Part shown: piece by piece, positions 23,426-35,215 of the stretch
Layout: every line of letters starts with the position of its first letter
How positions within the stretch are numbered: position 1 is the stretch's first letter
Source of the DNA: Microcebus murinus
Taxonomy: Eukaryota > Chordata > Mammalia > Primates > Cheirogaleidae
NCBI RefSeq assembly: GCF_040939455.1
Contig: NC_134109.1
Location: 53,658,001 to 53,722,000 of the forward strand
Length of the DNA stretch: 64,000 bases
Reading direction: 5' to 3'
Made by a program: the position numbers and the translations under genes
The notes under the pieces: model-generated
The model's database searches: none
Told to the model about the DNA's origin: nothing
What the model saw: the letters and a program-made list of their open reading frames with translations, nothing else

Positions 23426-25700
23426 GTAATTTCTATAATTTCTGAATAAGAGAGTTTAATAGACATTTTTCCAAAATTTGATGGAACTTAGAAAAAAAGC
23501 ATTATTAATTAAATCATCTCTGAATCAAACAGAAATAAAGCTTATGTCTTCCACATGATATTCTGCCTTCACAAAATTAAGCTTTATCAAACTGTGCTAA
23601 ACTTTATAAATAAACTGCATAAAATAAAATTTCAAGCTTAGTAATTTATACTGAAAATTTAACACTCCCCTAAAGAAAGGGTAAATGTTTTAAGTATCAC
23701 TAAACACTATATGCAAATATGTTTCTAGTCTTTTAAAAACAAAGCTTTATATAACTTGTATTAATATCCTTAAAAGTATATTATTTTCAAAGAATTTATC
23801 TTGATTGCTTGTCATATTACACAAAACTTAAGTGAACATGCTTTGGATAATGCTGGCATGATGAGAAATTTTTGCTATCTTCAGAAAGATTGCTTGGTTG
23901 TGTGATTATGTATGAGCCAGATGAAAGAAGGTGTTGGGAGCAAGGTCTGCAGGATTTTTAGATGTATTTAAATTATCACAATGTTTTAAAGTTATTAAAT
24001 ACACTTATTTCAATGCAAGGCAATCAAAGAATATTTCAAACATGTATTCTAACATCTGTTATCTTATATTCAACAAAAGAAAAATGCAGTCATTTATGGT
24101 ATGTTGATAATCTTAAAGGTCCTAGTTATTGATATACTAAATAAATTCATGCTGTAAGCCATAGGATATGAATATAAACCTGAGTCTAAAAAGAAGCACA
24201 AAAATGAAATTATACTTCAAAGAATATATAACAAAAATGAGTAAATTTTAGATCAAAGAATAAATACTTATTACTGAAATTTTCATGTGCAGGAACACTA
24301 AGAGATAAGATAAATCTATCTGAAATCATAAAATTTGTATTGGTAGCCATTTATGAAATATATGTTAGGGGCTTTAAACATCCACCTTCCAAATTGTTTT
24401 ATGACTGCTATTAATACTAGCTTTTACTATCTCTATAAACATGTAAAACACTCAATATCTGTTGTAGTATTGAGATATGGTTTTCATAAGGGATAATCCC
24501 TCTTATTCAAATTTTCAAATACTCAATGGATTAAAAGATATTTGCTAAATCTCATAGATATTTTACTAGACTTAGTTCAAAGACCTTAGAGATAGCATCC
24601 CATGGAGCTTTTAAATTAAATATCAGTGATTCCATAAATTATTGATTATGGCCTAGATGAAGTTTATCACCATGAATTCAAAGTATATTAGTTTCACTAA
24701 TATACTTGTTTAGATTATTTTCTTTAGTACTCAGAGACCTAGATATAAAAAATGAAAAATATAAACAATTGATTAATTTATGATTGTGTTTTTCTCAACA
24801 AGTGTGAGAAAGGGCAAAGAAATAATGTGAATTGAAGCTTTTATATCACCAATATTGAATTTATGTACTTTGGGTTTAGTCTACATAGAGAAGAAATTAA
24901 AGCCAAAAAGTACACTTTGTATTGGGAGAAATTCAAGGCATTAAGAAAGTGGTGGTTTATGGAGGGTCAAATAATAAGTGCAATTGGAAGTTGTTAACAA
25001 TGTGGTTTTACACACAGTTTAACTTTAGAGATGAAGCAATTGCTGATGATACTATTTATAGAATAATATGGCTGTGTGTTTGCAAAGCTGAAACACAGCA
25101 TCACTGAAATATTTTGGATTTAAAGAAGAAAGAGAATGGAATTGACCGTGTTTATAGAAGTGTCTGTAAGGGCTTACAAATCAACAGGGGCAATGTTTCA
25201 GTATTATGACTTGAATTGGAGAAGCACAGTCACTCCATATATCAAAATATTCCATAAATATGTGAAAAGTTTTCACAAGCAACAGTTAAAATGGGTAACC
25301 ACATTTCATATACCATGAATGAGGAAGGAGTTTTACAAGAACATGAGATATAAATGGCCTGAAGGCACCTCTGGAAATTTAGATGAATGTAGGCCCTTGT
25401 GAGAAATGAGAGATTCATCTTTGAGAAGACAGAGGGAGAAAGAGATTCAGGTGAAGGAAAAAAACCCTTAGGAGTGATTATAGTATGGAAATGATGGTTT
25501 CTTCTCAAATGAAGTGTTCATAGAATACAGTATAAAAATTTAGGGAGAAGAATAGTAGTAACATGGATGAAAGAAGAGTAATTATAGGGAAAAATTAAGA
25601 CGAGAGAAGAGAATATATAGCCTGAAGGGCTTACATTTTGAGTAGTATTTAAGGTTTGTGAAGTAATGGCAAAATTGGCTTTGACTTTGCTTCTTCTAAC
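23426..25700. other. Unassigned DNA
   Basis: No gene or repeat recognised. 24900-25700 is somewhat less AT-rich but its frames (for example 24922-25107) have no family features. Confidence 0.4.
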
Positions 25701-25704
25701 CATT

Positions 25705-26150
25705 GCAGAGGGAAAGGGAATTTTCTTCCCTCCTCCTTCCAAAAGTTCAATAATCTGAGTCTACAAAACAAACTGACAATGGACAGATTAATAGAAAATC
25801 GGCATACAACTTAATCAATGTGCACATGAATGTGGGAGTTCGGCATATTTGAGACTCAAAGAAGAGCCAGATGGCTGAAGTTTTATATCATACAGAAAGG
25901 AATACAGAAAGGCTTGCAACAGGGTGACAGGTTATGGGAGGAAGAGGGAAGAGAAGTCATGGTGAGCAAAGACTGTCTTGTTAACAGATGACATCTCTCC
26001 TATAGCAGCTCTCAGTAAGAATAGATGGTAGTTTGTGGTGAAAGTTTCTGTCATATTTTTAAAATGTCAGACTTTCAGTCTCATTTTCTTATAAATTAAT
26101 CATTCCTAGATTCAGATGAGGTAGATAAAAAGTGTGGGGGGAGGGGCTCA
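25705..26150 (-). mobile_element. ERV class I-like LTR (minus strand)
   Basis: Read on the minus strand the left part gives a typical LTR end: gttgtatgccgattttctat, taatctgtccattgtc, agtttgttttgtagactc and a block of G and A ending near cccctttccctctgca. No internal viral region. Outer edge near 26150 is approximate. Confidence 0.6.
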
Positions 26151-26639
26151 GAAAAAGCCTATTTGCTTTGCTGTTTACTTCACTAATGTAGATTTTCTGT
26201 ATAGATGCAAATCTTCCCCACAAAGGTCAGCTTTTCAGAGCTATTCCTGTGATTGCAGCCCCTCTGAATAGCCATCTTGAAATATGTCAAAAAATATATT
26301 TTTGAGTGGCATATTTGGTTTCCTTCACCAAACTTCCAAAGAGTTATATTCAATAAAGCAAATTTACCTATGCCTTTATTTAAAGCATTCAAATACCTTC
26401 TAATATTAGGCCACAGGATTAAATCTAAAACCTTTTGTCTCTGAAGTGTGGCCTAAAATTCTATCTTTGAATGGATAACTTTTCAACATAGTATACCAAC
26501 CAACGCATTGCATCTAAATTCCAGTCTTGGAAACTATTTCTTCCATTGTGTTTTTGATGGAAATTGTGTACTCTTCATCTTCTTGAATAATTTTCACTGA
26601 AGCTACAAGTTTTAGCATTTGGTATTTTCTGTGAAGGAC

Positions 26640-27072
26640 CTCCATGATTGTCCCATTTTGAGACAGGATTCTCCAGAAATCTCTCACATCTCCTCATGTC
26701 TATGGATTAATAGCCAGTTTGTTCAGGTTTATTTAAATTATAGATCGATAACAACTCCATTCCTGGAGATAGTCAAGGGTAGTAAAGGTAAAGTCTTAAT
26801 CCAAGGTAGTAAGGATGATGTTTCTCAGAAAGGAGGACAAGATTTGTTTTCCAGCAGTCCTCTTACAAGATTTGGGGTTTCCTAAACTCAAGGTCCTTAG
26901 CTGTGAAAAAAACCCATTGTGCACCCAAGTCTATCACTGCATTGCCCCAGTGGAACTTTGGGGGCTAGGAGAACCAATACAAACAAAAAGAACATGCTGT
27001 CTGCTGTGCCATAAGTAAAAGTAATAAAATCTCTTTAAATCCGTATCTGGGCATCTTGTCCCTTACAAGCCA
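26640..27072 (+). mobile_element. ERV LTR-like sequence
   Basis: The 3' part reads ctgctgtgccataagtaaaa, then gtaataaaatctctttaaat and ctgggcatcttgtcccttac, an R/U5-like end with an AATAAA signal at about 27024. The 5' limit is not clear. Family unassigned. Confidence 0.5.
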
Positions 27073-28112
27073 AAACTATGAGGTCCAAAAGTTATTTTTA
27101 GAAAAAGATGACAAAGGTATAAAGACCTAGTATTTTTGAAATGAGAATTAAGACCAAATTGGCCCAACTCCAAAGTTGTGATATCATCTCCCCTACCTTT
27201 CAAAATGATATTGAAGCTATTGATAAATGCCTAAAACTAACATATGAGTAAAAATGAAACCTTACAAATAAATTTTAATAAGGTTTCACAATTTACTTTA
27301 ATTTATTTCTTGTAAACATGATTTTTATATTAGTAAAAGTAATAATACTAAATAAGAATTTTCCAACTGCCTAATAAAAACAGGCCATATTTTTCATTTT
27401 TCTATTCATAAACATGTCAATGTCACTCCAGGTCTTTAGAGACTTAACACTCTTAATTATAGGAATGTACCTCGAAGTTTCAGTTGAAGAACAACACATA
27501 TTCACCTCACAAAAATATCAGTGATCCCTGATACATAGCTATTTCTTTGAGACTTTTATAGAAAGATAGTGTAGAAATAGAATGTATTATATCTTCAGTA
27601 TTATGTGGAGTCTATTAACATGTTAAAAATACTATTTTAATAGAAATAGGTAAGATTCTACTTTTTTCCTCACTACCTAGAAAAAAAATTAAAGCAGAGT
27701 GGGGAATAAAGCAATTTTCACAGTTTGCATCATTTTACTTTTATATTTCTGTGTTCACAGATGGTTGCTTTATATACCTGGATGTGGAATTTAGTAAGAA
27801 AGAATTCCAAGGTAACAGAAGGGGTTGTCATTAACATTTCAAACAGTTGTCAAGTTGCCTAAAGGTATTTTAGTACTTTTCCTAATATCATAACAATTAG
27901 CTTTGCCTTCATGTTTTTATCACTAGTATTGAAAATAAACTAACTAATTCCAAATGTGATAACTGAAACATCACCCTTAGTGCTTTTTGAAGTCTGTGAC
28001 AGGTAAGCTGATTTGACTTAAGAGGTTTTATGATTTTCTTTTTTTTGGCTTAGGGAAATAATTTTCTAGAGTGGTATATAAGGAGAAGTTTTAGAATTAT
28101 AATATATGTATT
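27073..28112. other. Unassigned AT-rich DNA
   Basis: Nothing recognised. Confidence 0.4.
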
Positions 28113-28669
28113 CGTCAGGTTGGTAGTCTGTTCTTGGTTATTGGTTTGCTCTTGGCCAAAGAATGACCAGACACACTGATAAGAAGGTAAGCATGAATCA
28201 AAGTTTATTGAGGAAGAACAAGATAGGTTCATACAGCAAGAGCAAGTTATGTTCACCACAAACAACGAATGGGCACCCTGTTATATAAAGAGGCCCCAGT
28301 TATGGTCTGGGGTCCTGTTTTATATTGTCTGCATTGGGCTCTCCCTGTGGTTCAAATGTCACCATTGAATCATGTTGATTGATAGTTGATGACATGATAA
28401 TTAGCGTTAGGTTACTCTAGGTCATTTTCCAGAACTTGTTGTGCCTGGGCTGTCTAGCACATGGGCTGGGGAATTCCCTGCATTCTTTTGTAGATTGGCA
28501 AGGTGCTCCTCTTTCTCCCAAGTGTGGCAATAGCATCAAGGTGAGGCAGCACCAAGATGGGGCACCCACCCTTGTCCTTCTCCCTGAGGTGTGGCAATTG
28601 CTCAAGGCAGCACCACGGTGGGGTGCCCACTTTTATCCCTAAGAGAGGTAGAGGTCCCTCTACCTAACA
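28113..28669 (-). mobile_element. Solo LTR, family B copy 1
   Basis: 557-bp LTR with a perfect 4-bp duplication TATT (28109-28112 and 28670-28673), diagnostic of class I ERVs. On its own strand it begins TGTTAGGTAG and ends near CTGACG; CCTCAATAAACTTTG near 28205 supplies the polyadenylation signal about 95 bp from the end, fixing the minus orientation. It aligns to 45201-45834 across gagcccaatgc, cattcttttgtagattggc and tgtggcaattgc blocks. Only an LTR remains, the product of recombination between two LTRs. Confidence 0.9.
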
Positions 28670-29474
28670 TATTCTATATAAAAGTAGTCATATTTCAGTG
28701 TTTTGATTTATGGTTTCTAATGAAATATACTATTTTGAAAGAATTTATCATGATGATCTCTAAAACATTTTGCTAATGGTAGAAATACTTGTAACCATTT
28801 GCTCAATTCCTTAGTAAATGAATATTTGCAGAAGTAAATGTGTATATGTTTAAATATATCTTGTCTTGTATACTTCATAAATGAAGGAGAAGCAAACATG
28901 ATGATCTGTCTCTCACTTCTGCTTAAAGTATATTTTCTGGGAATGTATAAGGCAGAGATGATGTGTGTCCAATTAATAACTATCAGTTTTACTGACATCA
29001 TGAATATTCTTTTCTCAGTCCAAAGTCTAAGTACTCAGTGAAATATACAAAACACCTTTTCCTATCAAACTTAAAAACCTTGGTCAATGTAAAGGTGAGT
29101 TCCAGGTTTAAGCACATTAAGAAGGTGATACATAATTATTGGCTGTGGAAGAAAGTATGAAAATAATTTTTATGACTCATCAAAACAAATCATTAGGTAA
29201 TTCCTATATTTGATAAGTTTAGTTTAAATGATTATGTGATACTAATATATTTGTACATCTCACAAATTTTGAAGGATATATAAACATGACATGCAGGGTC
29301 CTAGACTATATGGAGATTCCCATGTGTTGACATCTTTAGTACACATGTATTACCCAGTTTAAGTCTCAGATTTGTGTATACAAAGGTGAATAAATTACAT
29401 ATAAATTTTCATAGTATCAATATATTCCTATGTCCAAGTTAACAATTTATCATATTTTGGAGATACATTTACTA
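28670..29474. other. Unassigned AT-rich DNA
   Basis: Nothing recognised apart from short chance frames. Confidence 0.4.
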
Positions 29475-29706
29475 AATTTGACACTTTTTAAAAAAATATT
29501 TTTAATTATTATGGATACATAACAGTTGTTCATATTTATGGGGTACATGTGCTATTTTGATACAGACATACAATGTGAATAAATAATCAAATCAAGGTAA
29601 GTGAGTTTTACATCACCTCAAGCATTTATCATTTCTTTCTGTTAGGAACATTCCAATTCTACTTTTTCAGTTATTTTAAAGTATATCATAACTTATTGTT
29701 GACTTA
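29475..29706 (-). mobile_element. Old L1 3' UTR, first part
   Basis: Antisense L1: attattatggatacataaca, atttatggggtacatgtgct, taaatcaaatcaaggtaagt and attgttgac. The element is interrupted by LTR A3 within the ttgttgac/tatagtcac motif and resumes at 30165. Confidence 0.8.
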
Positions 29707-30164
29707 TGTTACCAAAAGTTTGGCACTTGTCCCTGAGGCCATATCAGAAGAACTAGGGCAAGTGGTTTGAGGAGAAGAAAAAAGAAGTTTATTAATTTGC
29801 CAGCAAATGAAGAGGCTGGTAAACTCCCATCTTAAAGTACCAACTTCTTGCCTCTGAGCAGAAATACAGAGCTTTTAAAGGAGAGGTTTTCAACTTCAGG
29901 CTATTGCTGTTGAATTCTAGTTGATGCTTCTGATTCATCCTGTCTTGGGCTAAGACAATCTCATGACCTCCATGGGTTTGGGAATAGGGGGCACAATTCC
30001 CTTGAGCTATCTCCTGTGGTACAAAGAACAAAGAACACTCCCCTGCCTCTCCTGACTATTGGGCTGAGGCAGGGATGCAGGTTTTAATTCCCAAAAAGAG
30101 TAAGGGAGGTTTTAGAGAGACAGAAAACATTTTTACTCTTTTTCAGGCTATTCCCCCTGTTACA
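29707..30164 (-). mobile_element. Solo LTR, family A copy 3 (best preserved)
   Basis: Starts TGTTACC and ends TGTTACA, inserted into an L1 3' UTR whose two halves join cleanly. On the element strand AATAAACTTC lies about 80 bp from the end (29788 region), marking R and U5. 458 bp long. The flanking 4-mers CTTA and TATA match at only two positions, so the duplication has eroded. Best reference copy for the family. Confidence 0.82.
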
Positions 30165-30305
30165 TATAGTCACTTTGTTACAATATCAATTATTGTTCAT
30201 TCTATCTAACAATCTAACTATATTTTTGCACCCATTAACCATCCCTATTTTACCCACCCCCTACCGTTCCTATTATCTGGTAACCATCATTCTGCTCTAT
30301 CTTCA
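30165..30305 (-). mobile_element. Old L1 3' UTR, second part
   Basis: Continues the L1 from 29706: tatagtcactttgttacaat, ccctattttacccacccc, tctggtaaccatcattctg. Confidence 0.78.
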
Positions 30306-30825
30306 TGGTAAGTGCACTCCAAGGGCCGTTCGCTAGGCTAGCTAAAGGGAAGCCATTTTGCTTCCAGTATGCTTTCAGCTTGTTCTGTCTTAGAAGTTTA
30401 GAATTAACTTGCTGCTTGCTTACACAGCTTCAGGGTACAAGAGTATAAAATAACCTTGAGAAGAAACAAATCAAGAGTCTGGAATAGACAAATGGTCATA
30501 ATAATTTTAAACAGAATACCTGTCTCTTGGGTTAATTTACAAGTCCATCTGCTCTCCCCCTCATCCATTCACTCTCCCAAGTATCTCTTCATCCTCCCTA
30601 ACAACCCATCTATTGCCCATAAAGAGAATTACCTATATTCCTCATCCTTCCCCACCAAAAAACGAGAGTATAGAAATTTTTGGATTTCATTGGGATATTG
30701 GGTAATCACTCTGTAAATAAACCTCTTCCACTTATTCATCTCCCTTAATTGTGGGTTGATCTTTCAACAAACTTTTTTGGAAAAGGTGAAGTTTCCCCTC
30801 ACCCCCATACCACACACAGAAACAA
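30306..30825 (+). mobile_element. ERV class I-like LTR
   Basis: Begins TGGTAAGTGCAC; near its 3' end gtaaataaacctcttccact and aattgtgggttgatctttca give an AATAAA signal (about 30714) and a U5 that resembles family C. No internal region follows. Edges approximate. Confidence 0.6.
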
Positions 30826-30839
30826 AACATAACTATGTG

Positions 30840-31490
30840 AGGTAATGCACATGTTAATTTCTTACTTATAGTAATCGATGGGGATCAGAAAACAGTACCA
30901 GAATATCAAGGCCTCAGAAGCAAAAGTTGTTCTCTGAACTTCCTCCCTTATCCTCCTGCCTCTCAGTCCCATTCTTCCCTAAAACTAGCCATAGAAATTA
31001 GAATCTATCTTCCCCAAGGCAAGTCATAAAAGCCAGAAGCCCTTTTCCTGAAAAAGCCAGCCATAAAACCTAAAATTACTCTATGTAAAAACTGGCCATA
31101 CAGAAATTGTCCCACCTACCTTGTTTGCAGGTGAAAAGACCCCCATTTCAGGAAGGACTATACCCCACATCCAGAAGGAAAAAATGCAGGCTCAGAGAGG
31201 CCAAGAAGAATCACAGTCCTTGCTGGGCTCCTCCACTCAGCCTATTAATGTTAACTCATATCCTTTTTGTCCAATCATATTTCTATATGGCTGTCCATTT
31301 TGTCCATACTTTGTTGAACCTAAGCATAAAAATGGACAATTTTCCCTGTATCTTTGAGTTTTCATTCTAAAGGCTCTCGTGTATATGCCTTAAAATAAAT
31401 TTGTATATTTTTCCTCCTATTAATCAATTTGCCTCACTTCAATGACTTTTTTTTCAGAGAACCTTAGGGGGCAAGTGGCTTGCTCCCTAC
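30840..31490 (+). mobile_element. ERV class I-like LTR (family E)
   Basis: Contains tandemly similar ctagccata-gaaa-tagaat, aagccagccataaaacctaa and aaactggccatac blocks, and a 3' part with aaaataaatttgtatatttt and tcctcctattaatcaatttg, an AATAAA signal about 100 bp from the end. The end near gcaagtggcttgctcccta is approximate. No coding sequence. Confidence 0.6.
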
Positions 31491-31502
31491 CTAATCATTT
31501 AT

Positions 31503-31548
31503 ATAGATAGATAGATAGATAGAAACACACACACACACACATATATAA
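31503..31548. repeat. (GATA)n(CA)n microsatellite
   Basis: Five GATA units followed by a CA run and a short TA run. Confidence 0.92.
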
Positions 31549-31559
31549 ATGTTTTGCAT

Positions 31560-32000
31560 CTTAATTTTATACAATTAAAAAAAGAAAAATTATAAACTTC
31601 TGTTAATTAAAAAAATATCCTCACTAGTGTGAAAAGGTGAGCCACAGGTTGGGAGAAGACTTTTGTAATACACATGGCCAACAAAAACCTCACAAAATGT
31701 ATAAAAGACTTGAATAGGCAAAAAACACATCCAAATAGTAATTTCATTAGTGATCAGAGAAATGTAGATTTAAGCCACCATGAGAACCATTACACATCCA
31801 GTAGAATGACAAAATTTTTTGGAGTGATAAAACTACAATATTGTAAAGCCTATGGAAAACTGAGTTTCTTATATAATGCTACTATTGAGTACAATTATCA
31901 CAATCACTTTGGAAAAATTGTTTGGTAATATATATTAAACTTAATATATATTAATACACATTCCATTACTCTGCACATCTTTCCTTTAAATATACCATGC
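31560..32000 (+). mobile_element. Old L1 ORF2 fragment
   Basis: Degenerate ORF2 3' portion: cacatggccaacaaaaacct, agacttgaataggcaaaaaa, gtgatcagagaaatgtagat, agccaccatgagaacc. A frame at 31674-31928 retains NKNLTKCIKDLNRQK-like wording. Broken. Confidence 0.72.
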
Positions 32001-33690
32001 AGAAATTGTTCTATACATGCAAAACTCATCTATTGTGGAAAAACTATTGTTATATTTTAGAGGAGGAGTAAAAAGGATGATTCTTGTATACAATTGATAC
32101 TCTATTGAGAATAGTTGTTTACTTTTATACTTCTAATTTATGCAGACTTTAAAATATGTTATCAAGAGAATGGAATAAACAATTAAGCGACATGTTAAGT
32201 AAATACAATGTGTGGGCTTTGGGTCATAATTTGAAATATTTAACTATTAAATATTTATTAGATAATCAGTATAATTAAAAAATAATCATGTGTTTAAAAT
32301 TTACTATAATAAATTATAAACAAAATTAAAAAGTAAGCAAAAACAACTAATTGTTAAAACATTTTTAACTGAAATTTATTCCTAATAACCAAGTTTCCTA
32401 AAGAGAATATACCAAATAAAAACTTCACACTTGAGGTATTCTTTTTATTCTCATGGCTGTCTTACTTAATTTCACATCTGTTTTCTAGACATGCCTTGAT
32501 ACTTGTGTAGAGACAGGGAAACAGAATATGTTAGCTTGACAGACATATTGAGAAGTTTGTTATGCCAGTCAGCATTCTGGTAGTCTTCAGTTCAGACAGT
32601 ACTGTAGCCATGATAAAAAAAAAAAAAAAGGAGGGGGAAAAATCTTATTTTGTCAAGGGTTAAAGCAATAGGTTCAAACCTAGTTAGCACTGGCTACCCC
32701 TACCACCTGGTATATATTCTCTTCAACCCTAGAGAAAAGGCATTCACGACTCAGGTTAGGCATTTAATCTTTGCATAGCAGCTCCAGACAGAAGGCACAC
32801 TAATGTGTGTGTAATATTTACTACACTGGAGTTGCAAAAGCTATCAAAGCAGCGTCCCTATGTGGTTTCAGTTTATAAATAATCCTAATATGAATGGCAG
32901 AAGTATGGCTTCCTTTTGTGTCTCATTCATTCAGCTGGGAGCAACAGACCAGCAATGTGAAGAATCGTAAATGAAAAATTCAAACTATTTTTTGTTTGAG
33001 CCGGTAGACACTAAGTTGCTCCAATTATTTGAAGCTGAAAAATGAGAGATTCAGGACATGAGGGAGAGATTGCTGACACCTTAGAAATTAAACAACGAAT
33101 GAAGTTGTTGAAGAAGAGGAAAGAGGGAGAGAATCAGCAAAATAATTGGCCTTTGACAGCAGAAGAGAAACTTCTGTTACTATAAGAAGCAGAATATAAG
33201 AAAGGATGGGCTTAAGATAGAATTCTGGTGTGAAGATGAATTTTCCGTTTAGTTGCTTTATTTTCCTCAGTGATTTTTTTCAGTGTGAGAGACAAAGGGA
33301 TGAAGTAACACAGCACACAGAATTTTGGTTTACTTTTCTTCCACCTACCATTATCTAATGTGTCTTAGAATGCAGGCTGTAATTGTAACATAGGCTGTAA
33401 GTTTGCCAGAAAAAAAGAAATTAAATAATGGGTGATATTCATATCAGGTTTGCAAGTAGAGCACATAATGGAAAAGACTTTCTATTCCAAACCTCAGTGT
33501 AATAGGAAGCTTTATTCAATGCATTTCACCTGAAACTGAAGAAAATTTTGAGATTTTTAAGTCTTAATGTGAATTGAAGACAGATGGCTTATGGACTCTG
33601 TAAATTATGGTATAAACTATTGAAAAAAATTGAAAACATATTTTTACAGAAATTCAGATCATAATAAGAGTTCAAGGACACTTTAAGGAC
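32001..33690. other. Unassigned DNA, with a GC-richer island
   Basis: Apart from a poly(A) run at 32613-32628, nothing recognised. 32640-33080 is less AT-rich and contains no repeat I know; it could be conserved unique sequence. No open frame of note. Confidence 0.4.
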
Positions 33691-33702
33691 AAGTATGTCT
33701 TT

Positions 33703-33815
33703 AATTTTATTTTTTTTCAGCATATTATGGGAGTACAAATGTTAAGGTTACATATATTGCCCTTGCCCTCCCTCCCTCCTTGAGTCAGAGCTTCAAGCGT
33801 GTCCATCCCCCAGTT
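33703..33815 (-). mobile_element. Very short 5'-truncated L1 3' UTR
   Basis: The same young L1 3' end as at 8948: tattatgggagtacaaatgt, cttgagtcagagcttcaagc. About 113 bp, flanked by agtatgtcttt (33692-33702) and agtataccttt (33816-33826), a likely duplication with two changes. Confidence 0.88.
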
Positions 33816-34234
33816 AGTATACCTTTTTTCTATCTGCCCTCAAAGAAGGTAATACTATTATCTAGTGATATCTGTTCAATTATATCTATTCACTATCTTT
33901 GCATGGACATATAATATCTTTTTAAAGGTAGAGCGAAATGAAATGGACTTTATCACTACACAATATACCCATGTAACAAATCTATATAAATTTTAAAAAT
34001 TGAAGAAAAGGGGACAAATTTAATACCTATAACAAGCTTAATGTGTTTTTTATCTAATAGACAGATTGAATAAATTTTTTTCAAGTACTCATTAAGTTTT
34101 TTTAAAAAGTAACACGAATTTTAAGCATTAAGTAATTTGTAAGTTCAAATCCTAATGTTTTCATGAAAAATATGATTTATCTTATTTCTAAGAGTTTTAA
34201 TCATCATATTTTTATACAATAACAGGGAAATTTA

Positions 34235-34375
34235 GTTCTGCCTTCTCATTAAATAGATAAAAAAAACTGAAGTGTAGAGAGGAGTGGCTTGTACAGGTTC
34301 ACATGGTGAATAAAAGTAAGACAAGATCTCAGGCTTTTGGAGTCTCACACTCATGTTGATTCTCTATCTACAATA
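34235..34375 (-). mobile_element. MIR SINE fragment
   Basis: Antisense MIR blocks in order: aaactgaagtgtagagagga, cttgtacaggttcacatg, gtaagacaagatctcaggct, ttttggagtct. Decayed tRNA-derived SINE. Confidence 0.7.
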
Positions 34376-35069
34376 TTTAGTTGTCAAATGGAAAAAGAGA
34401 AAATGCATGAAGTTAAGCCATTTTTATTTAATCTTCAACTGAAATCAAAAGGTGTGGTTGCTAATAATTGCTGCTCTACTTTCTACATATTACAGAAAAC
34501 CTCTTATAATTGATTCTACTTACTTAATTTTGTTATTTCAAGTCCAACATGACTTGTGTGCAAACATGGATTATATGACACAAGGAAATATTTGAATGTC
34601 TTACATAACAATAACTATCTTACATAAGATATTCATATTTGTTTCAATGTTGAAGTGTTTTAGTTAATAATATTTCATTTCTAGAAAACACACTTTGATT
34701 TGTATTCATCTATTTCTAGCTTTTGTATAACATCCAAATGCACTTTAAGAAAATTCCCAAAGCTCATGAATTGATAGACTGTGCCCTTTTAATATGATCC
34801 TCTTTGCAAGTTTGCACTTCTTATTTAGCTTATAAAAGTGAATGAATCATAAAGACATAAACCATCACACCATTGAGATTTTGGGAAACTTAAATGCAAG
34901 GTAATGAACGAAATTTCACAAAAAGTAGCCTCTGCTAGAATTCCATTTTCATTTTGAAAATGACTTTTTTTGTCTTGAGGGAGACAAAAAGCATATTAGA
35001 AAGCAGTAGCATAAGAATGACGAGATCAATTTTAGAGATGGCAAGTACAGAATGAATTCTAGAATATCC

Positions 35070-35215
35070 ATTACTTTCAGCAAATATTTATTCAGCAGTT
35101 TCAATGTGCCAGGCACTATATCATATTTTGGGGACACAACAGTGAACAAAACAGAAAAACTTTTGTTTCTATAGAGATTGTGTTATAAAGGGGGGGAAAA
35201 GACAATAAACAGAAA
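35070..35215 (-). mobile_element. L2 LINE 3' fragment
   Basis: Antisense L2 end: tcagcaaatatttattcagc, atgtgccaggcactatatc, ggggacacaacagtgaaca, agacaataaac. Confidence 0.85.

Noticed and set aside
28417..28642. Overlapping frames on both strands
   Set aside because: They lie inside the solo LTR at 28113-28669, which is non-coding.
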